Shown here in pieces: positions 59,267 through 64,000 of a stretch of DNA of 64,000 bases. A model generated the notes under the pieces. The model was not told the DNA's origin. It ran no database searches and was given only the letters and a program-made list of their open reading frames with translations. The translations under genes and the position numbers were made by a program. Position 1 is the first letter of the stretch; each line of letters begins with the position of its first letter. The stretch is from positions 45,531,001 through 45,595,000 of the forward strand of contig NC_092524.1 in the NCBI RefSeq assembly GCF_037038585.1, given 5' to 3'. The DNA comes from Patagioenas fasciata (Eukaryota; Chordata; Aves; Columbiformes; Columbidae).

Positions 59267-62200
59267 GTAAGGCTGTGACCTTCCCGCTCGCTGCGGGCGG
59301 TGTCCCGGGTGCTGTCAGCCCGGCCGTCGCCGTCCCCGCGGGGCTGCGCTCAGAACCGCCCAGCCGGCAGCGAACTGTCCCTCCTGCCGTGCCGCGGTGC
59401 TGTGAGGGGGTCTTCGGTCCTCTTGTAGTGTGTTGGGTGAGTTCAGCGAGTGGCAGGTTTTGTGTCCCGCTGTCCTCGCTGTCTCACCAGTGCCACGGAA
59501 AACATCATACCGGGACCTTTGCCGAAACCTTTGTGTTTCAGCGTGTGAAGTATCGGGTACTTTTATAAGGGGACCGTAATGATTAATCCATGTTGGTGAT
59601 AGTGTGATATAACTATGTAGTTACCATTTAGGATCTTTATGTTCAGGATCCTGTTCTGGAGTGCAAAGAAGAGCAAAAGGGCAGAGATCCTAAGCAATAA
59701 GTGATTTGCCAAGAATAAGGGTTTACCCTCCAAACTTATCATTGTTCTACTTGTATTGTTGACCAAGACCACAGTGGAATTGAGACAACATAGGGATCCT
59801 CTCCAGCACTGACATCTAAGGCTAACATACGGGTTTGGGACCTTTCAAAAGATGAGATTATGTTATGCATAATCTAGAAAACATGTTCTATCTTATTCTA
59901 AAAATGCATAGATGTTAGTGATACAGAAATAAAAAATGATTTTTTTTTTGGCAGAAGCATTGTAACAAACCATATGTTTATATATCTTAGGGCATGATAT
60001 CCATTTCCATGATAAGAAGATTGCTTTGCTGGAGGCTGGTCCTAGGAAAGAATATGACCGCATGCCACAGAGTTACAGTAACAGGGTCAGTTCCATCTCC
60101 CCAGGATCAGCAACCCTCCTAAGCAGTAAGTAGGACTTCTGTTGTTTACATTTTTAACAGTATGTTTGAGCTGGTTTTATTTTGTTTAAACAAAACCCCT
60201 TTGAGCATGTGCTGTCTTCATCCTAAACTCAATGGAATTATTTGTCTTTGCCTCTTAGTATTCTATATGCTGAATCAAGCTTCTCTTGATAACAGCAAAC
60301 TGTGTTCTGGTACCTTGGTCTGATTAGTTATATAAACATTTGGGACATTACTTATTGCTCTGTACTCTGGAAACTCACTTCTTGTGATTAATTTTCATTT
60401 TAAATAGAGATTTGAGTCTTGATTTTTTATGGAGAAAGAAACATTCTAAACAACGATGCATTTCTGTGTCTGTTTTATTACTCAGTGACAGGACAGTGAG
60501 AGTTGACTGTTAAGTCACAGCGTTCGTGGAAAGCTCTTGTTTCTTTTGCACTGGCTGGTGCTGACAGTAAAATAATGTGAAAGTGTCAAGGCAGACCTGG
60601 CCCTGTTGAGGGATGGTGCGAGCAGTGTCTGAGCACTGAGAGTCAGGGAAGGAGGAGGATGTGGAGTGACCTTCAGTTTTGTTTGGCTCTCAAGGTCAAA
60701 TGTGAACCAGTACCTCCACGCATTTGTGTCCTTTTTCTCTTTCAGGTTTTGGTGCCTGGGATCATGTCTGCAGTCTGAGACTCAAAGCGTTCCGGCGAAT
60801 GCAGGTGCCTTACTTAGGGCTGTAAATGCGCTATATGTCTGTCTACTCTGAATTCTCAGGAGTACTTACGTTAATGTTCCAAAGATTTTTTTGCTTTGGA
60901 AAAGGGCAGGTCATGCTTATTATGATTCCTGTTACTTCTTTGGGGGTAGCAGTCTACTCAGACATACCTGTCCTCAGAGTTTTGGTGTTACAGGATGAGA
61001 GGTTGATTCCTAATGGAAGCTGTAGATACTCAGGCATGGGTGCTAGTCAGGAAATAAAGGTAAAGGTGTGTATTGGTTTTGGCTGTGACTGAGTTAATTT
61101 CCTTCATAGTAGCTTGTGTGGGGCCGTGTTGTGGACTTGTGCTGGAAACTGTTGATAACCCAGGCATGTATTAGCTATAGCTGAGCAGTGCTTACACAGT
61201 GCCAGGGCCTTTGCTGCTTCTCACGTTCCCAAGAGTGAGTGGGCTGGGGCTGCACAAGAAGCTGGGAGAGAACACAGCCAGGACAGCTGACCCCAACTGA
61301 CCACAGGGATATTCCACACCATATGATGTCATGCTCAGCAATAAAAGCTGGAGGAAGAAGGAAAAGAAAAGGATATTTGGAGTGATGGAATTTGTCTTCC
61401 AAAGTAACTGTTATATGTGATGGATCCCTGCTGTCCTGGAGCTGGCTTAACACCTGACTGCCTATGGGAAGCAGCGAATGAATCCCTTATTTTGCTTTGC
61501 GTGGGTGCATGGCTTTTGCTTTGCCTATTAAATTGTCTTTATCTCAACTCGGGAGTTTTCACACTTATACCCTTCTGATTCTCTTGCCTGTCCCATTGCA
61601 GGGGTGTGAGTGAACAGCTGCGTGGTGCCGACCTGCCTGTTGGGCTTAACCCACAGCAAGGTGGTAGGGGACCTTTATATGTTAATTATGTAACAGGGAA
61701 GTAGGGATAAAAAACTTTCTTTGCAATTAGTTTTTGAAATGAAGCTAGATCATTGTATGAAAGGAATTATGTCATGTACTTTAGTAGCTGAGAATGGAGG
61801 GTAATCCAGGATGTTTCCTCTAGTTCTGTATTTCTAGATCGCCATATCCTTTTCCTGTTAGGATGGATACATTCATAGTCCCTGAAAGGAAGATCACTTC
61901 TTTATCACGTATCTTCATGGAGTGGTTTTTTTTTTTTTCTTTCTAGGTGTGGGATGCTTGTTCAGAAGCCATGATTGTTTTTGAGAAAGATGACTTAGAT
62001 GACATGGGTTACATAGTGGAGAATGATGTCATTATGTCTGCTCTTACAAAACAGTTAGATGCAGTAGCAGGTAACGGACAACTTCTTTAATATTTTATTT
62101 CTTGCAGAGAGCTTTCCGTTACTTGCCTTCTGTTGCGTGTGCTAAGTTATGAGAGGGAGAAAGACAATTCATCTGACAAGTGATTCTGAGACACAGGCAG

Positions 62201-63757
62201 CTTCTTGAATTGGGGGGGAGGGAGAAATCTGTCTTCCAAACGCTACACAGCAAGAAAGCAGTTGCATATGTAGTTCTCCAGAACATAGTTTCTCCAAAAA
62301 TAGACTTAATGAAAAGATCTATAGCTTTCTATCCAGAGCAGACCTTGCAGTGACAAAGGGTTGGCCAGATCTGTTCTTTCAGGGTGCCTTGGGAACTGTA
62401 GGGTCAGCTCTTAGGGTGCCATTAAGACATGCGGCCTTTGCTCTTGTAGTGATGTTTCCTTTTTTTATTTCTGTGTCATGCTGTGACTGCGGTACTTTGT
62501 GTTCCCATCAGACCGGGTGGAGGTTTTCTACGGGAGCAGAGCAGTCGGGTATACCTGGCCCCTTCCCACTCACAGCTGTGACACAAGCCCTTGGGTCCAA
62601 ATTGAGTTAGCTGATGGACGCAGACTTCAGACCAAACTGCTGGTAACTAAACTTTTTATTTCTGTTGATCAGGCATCATCTTTCACCCAAGTCCTTTCCA
62701 CTGGATTTGGTTCTGATTCCGTGTGTGCCGCTCCACCCACGTGGACGGCTTGAGTGAGGTGAGTGGCTAACTCTGTCAGAGATGCTATGTGATGCGGTGT
62801 GCAGCCTTTTCCGTATCTGATGCAAGAAGGCTGTACTGAGTTGGACAAGAGCAGAATGGGCCCCCTTTTCTGTTTTTTGGGGAATTTTTTTTGTGAATAA
62901 ACAAAAAATGCATACATGCAGGCTGAGTTTTGTAGACTGGAATAGTGGCTTTCTTAGGAGCTGCTGAAGAGGTTGCTTTGTATCTCTTTGTTTTGCAGAT
63001 TGGTGCAGATGGTCATAACTCTGTAGTCCGGAAGGAAGCAGAAATTAAGAACATTGAGCATCGGTACGACCAGTCAGCTGTTGTGGCAACTCTTCATTTG
63101 TCTGAGGTGATATTCTGCTAATTGACTCTTCCGTAAACAGTAGAACAGCTTAAGAAGGTGATCCAGGTTACTAGTTTGTCCATTTGCTTCTTTCCACTGT
63201 AGGCCACAGACAATAATGTAGCGTGGCAGAGGTTCCTTCCCACAGGGCCAATTGCACTTCTTCCGGTAAGATGACTCGTGGTCTCTGTAGTTCCTTTTTG
63301 TTTGGTTGGTTGTGGTTTTTTGTTTAGTTGGTTGTGGTTCTTTTGGTTTTTTGTTTGTTTGTTTTTAGTTTTTAGCCTGTTTTCTAATAACTTTGCTTCT
63401 GTTTGTACCTTTCTGTGTTGGTTCTGTCTCTTAAGAATTTGTCCATCTCCCCATGACTTTTCAGTTATTGCGTTTGTTTTCCCCTCTTGCCCTTGCACTT
63501 TATCCTTGGTATTTCCCACTTGTAGAAAGTTGGATTGGAAGAGTAAGGTGCAGAGGGACTGGTGTGGGGCAGGGCAGTGGGGAAATCTTTGCACTGATAG
63601 TTTATTTTTGCTTCTTATGATACTTACTCTTGACATTCTCTTAAACTAGCTGTCTGACACTGCCAGCTCTCTGGTCTGGTCTACATCTCATGAACATGCA
63701 TCAGAACTTCTTGCTATGGATGAGGAAAGTTTTGTGGATAGCATCAACTCTGCCTTT
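59107..63757 (+). CDS. COQ6: COQ6 monooxygenase, 3'-partial
   Basis: Eight exons join in frame to 296 residues of about 468: 59107-59266, 59991-60125, 60746-60804, 61947-62070, 62512-62642, 62999-63106, 63203-63265 and 63650-63757. COQ6 is the mitochondrial FAD-dependent monooxygenase that hydroxylates C5 of the coenzyme Q ring. An Arg/Ala/Leu-rich targeting peptide fills residues 1-33. [15 protein letters not shown] holds the FAD GxGxxG at 41-46. [29 protein letters not shown] and [12 protein letters not shown] follow, and IGADGHNS (204-211) is the family DG motif. The second FAD-binding GD motif lies beyond the window. The ATG is in strong Kozak context (gcagccATGg). Confidence 0.96.
59991..60125 (+). 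CDS. COQ6: COQ6 exon 2
   Basis: 135 nt between tatcttag and gtaagt. Encodes [19 protein letters not shown] and [15 protein letters not shown]. The Glu of LLEAG ends the second Rossmann strand and contacts the FAD ribose in this family. Confidence 0.95.
60746..60804 (+). CDS. COQ6: COQ6 exon 3
   Basis: 59 nt between tttcag and gtgcct. Encodes [19 protein letters not shown]. Confidence 0.94.
61064..61663 (+). mobile_element. Solo LTR of an avian endogenous retrovirus
   Basis: 590-bp LTR at 61069-61658 with TG...CA ends, flanked by 5-bp direct repeats AGGTG (61064-61068 and 61659-61663). It opens TGTATTGGTTTTGGCTGTGA, resembling ERVL-type LTRs I recognise from birds, and has AATAAA at 61340-61345. 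No internal retroviral sequence flanks it, so it is a solo LTR. It lies in COQ6 intron 3, same strand as the gene. Confidence 0.85.
61947..62070 (+). CDS. COQ6: COQ6 exon 4
   Basis: 124 nt between tttctag and gtaacg. Encodes [20 protein letters not shown] and [19 protein letters not shown]. Confidence 0.95.
62512..62642 (+). CDS. COQ6: COQ6 exon 5
   Basis: 131 nt between cccatcag and gtaact. Encodes [19 protein letters not shown] and [19 protein letters not shown]. Confidence 0.94.
62999..63106 (+). CDS. COQ6: COQ6 exon 6, GADGHNS motif
   Basis: 108 nt between tttgcag and gtgata. Encodes [18 protein letters not shown] and [14 protein letters not shown]. Confidence 0.95.
63203..63265 (+). 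CDS. COQ6: COQ6 exon 7
   Basis: 63 nt between cactgtag and gtaaga. Encodes [18 protein letters not shown]. Confidence 0.95.
63294..63375. repeat. G/T-only tract in COQ6 intron 7
   Basis: About 80 nt dominated by GTTT and GGTT units, including a tandem near-copy of TTGGTTGTGGTT. It is the complement type of the A/C tracts elsewhere in the window. Confidence 0.8.
63650..63757 (+). CDS. COQ6: COQ6 exon 8 (last in window)
   Basis: 108 nt between aaactag and gtgagt. Encodes [20 protein letters not shown] and [10 protein letters not shown]. The intron after it runs off the window. Confidence 0.95.
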
Positions 63758-64000
63758 GTGAGTATCAGCCTTGCGATGGGTATGAAGCTCTGTTGTAATG
63801 ATGAGAAATATAGCGGAACCCTACAGCTGAAAGGATAGTCATGGGAGAGGTAGATTCCCAAGTTCCTTCCTCTGGCGAGGGTGATATTAAAAAGGCACTT
63901 AGCAAAGAAAGGTTGACTCCTTGGGACTGACTTAGGTTAGTTCTGAAAGTCACAGAAGAAGTGGGAATAAATTTCCAAACAGTGGGAAGGGTAAGCTTAT

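Noticed and set aside
61069-61658. Complete endogenous retrovirus in COQ6
   Set aside because: One LTR only, with target duplications directly outside it and no gag/pol/env-like sequence.
63118-63636. 172-codon - strand open frame, Lys/Asn/Gln-rich
   Set aside because: Antisense to COQ6 exon 7 and produced by the G/T-rich tract in intron 7.
1-64000. CRISPR array, tRNA or rRNA genes, CR1 LINE tails
   Set aside because: None recognised by reading. A covariance-model and repeat-library search would be the proper test.

Overview
This is vertebrate nuclear DNA, most likely from a bird. It holds multi-exon genes with GT-AG introns, CpG-rich promoters, long AT-rich introns, and low repeat density with no Alu- or L1-like sequence. 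One intron carries an LTR of a type I recognise from bird genomes. The five genes are assigned from remembered vertebrate orthologues. No search was run.

Layout: (1) 1-4683, + strand: the last four coding exons of MIA2 (CTAGE5), the proline-rich COPII-binding tail of an ER-exit-site receptor, followed by its 3'UTR. (2) 8.5-28 kb, - strand: all of FBXO33 in four coding exons, with a CpG-island promoter and a long 3'UTR that converges on MIA2. (3) 28.8-31.4 kb: a short spacer without recognisable genes. (4) 31.7-48.9 kb, + strand: ZNF410, with a five-finger C2H2 domain. I could find neither the exons for its last ~50 residues nor its stop. (5) 51.7-58.9 kb, - strand: FAM161B, with eight exons. 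(6) 59.1-63.8 kb, + strand: the first eight coding exons of COQ6. The gene runs off the right edge. FAM161B and COQ6 share a CpG-rich bidirectional promoter.

The genes are unrelated in function: ER export, ubiquitin ligation, transcription, centrosome/cilium, and coenzyme Q synthesis. The main interest is gene order. In human, MIA2-FBXO33 lies at 14q21.1 and ZNF410-FAM161B-COQ6 at 14q24.3. Here the two blocks meet head to head across under 4 kb. Other points are two adjacent perfect hairpins in the FBXO33 3'UTR, a solo LTR with an intact target-site duplication in COQ6, three diverged copies of one repeat in ZNF410 intron 2, and the unlocated ZNF410 C-terminus. I saw no operon, CRISPR array, mobile coding element or other system hidden in the window.
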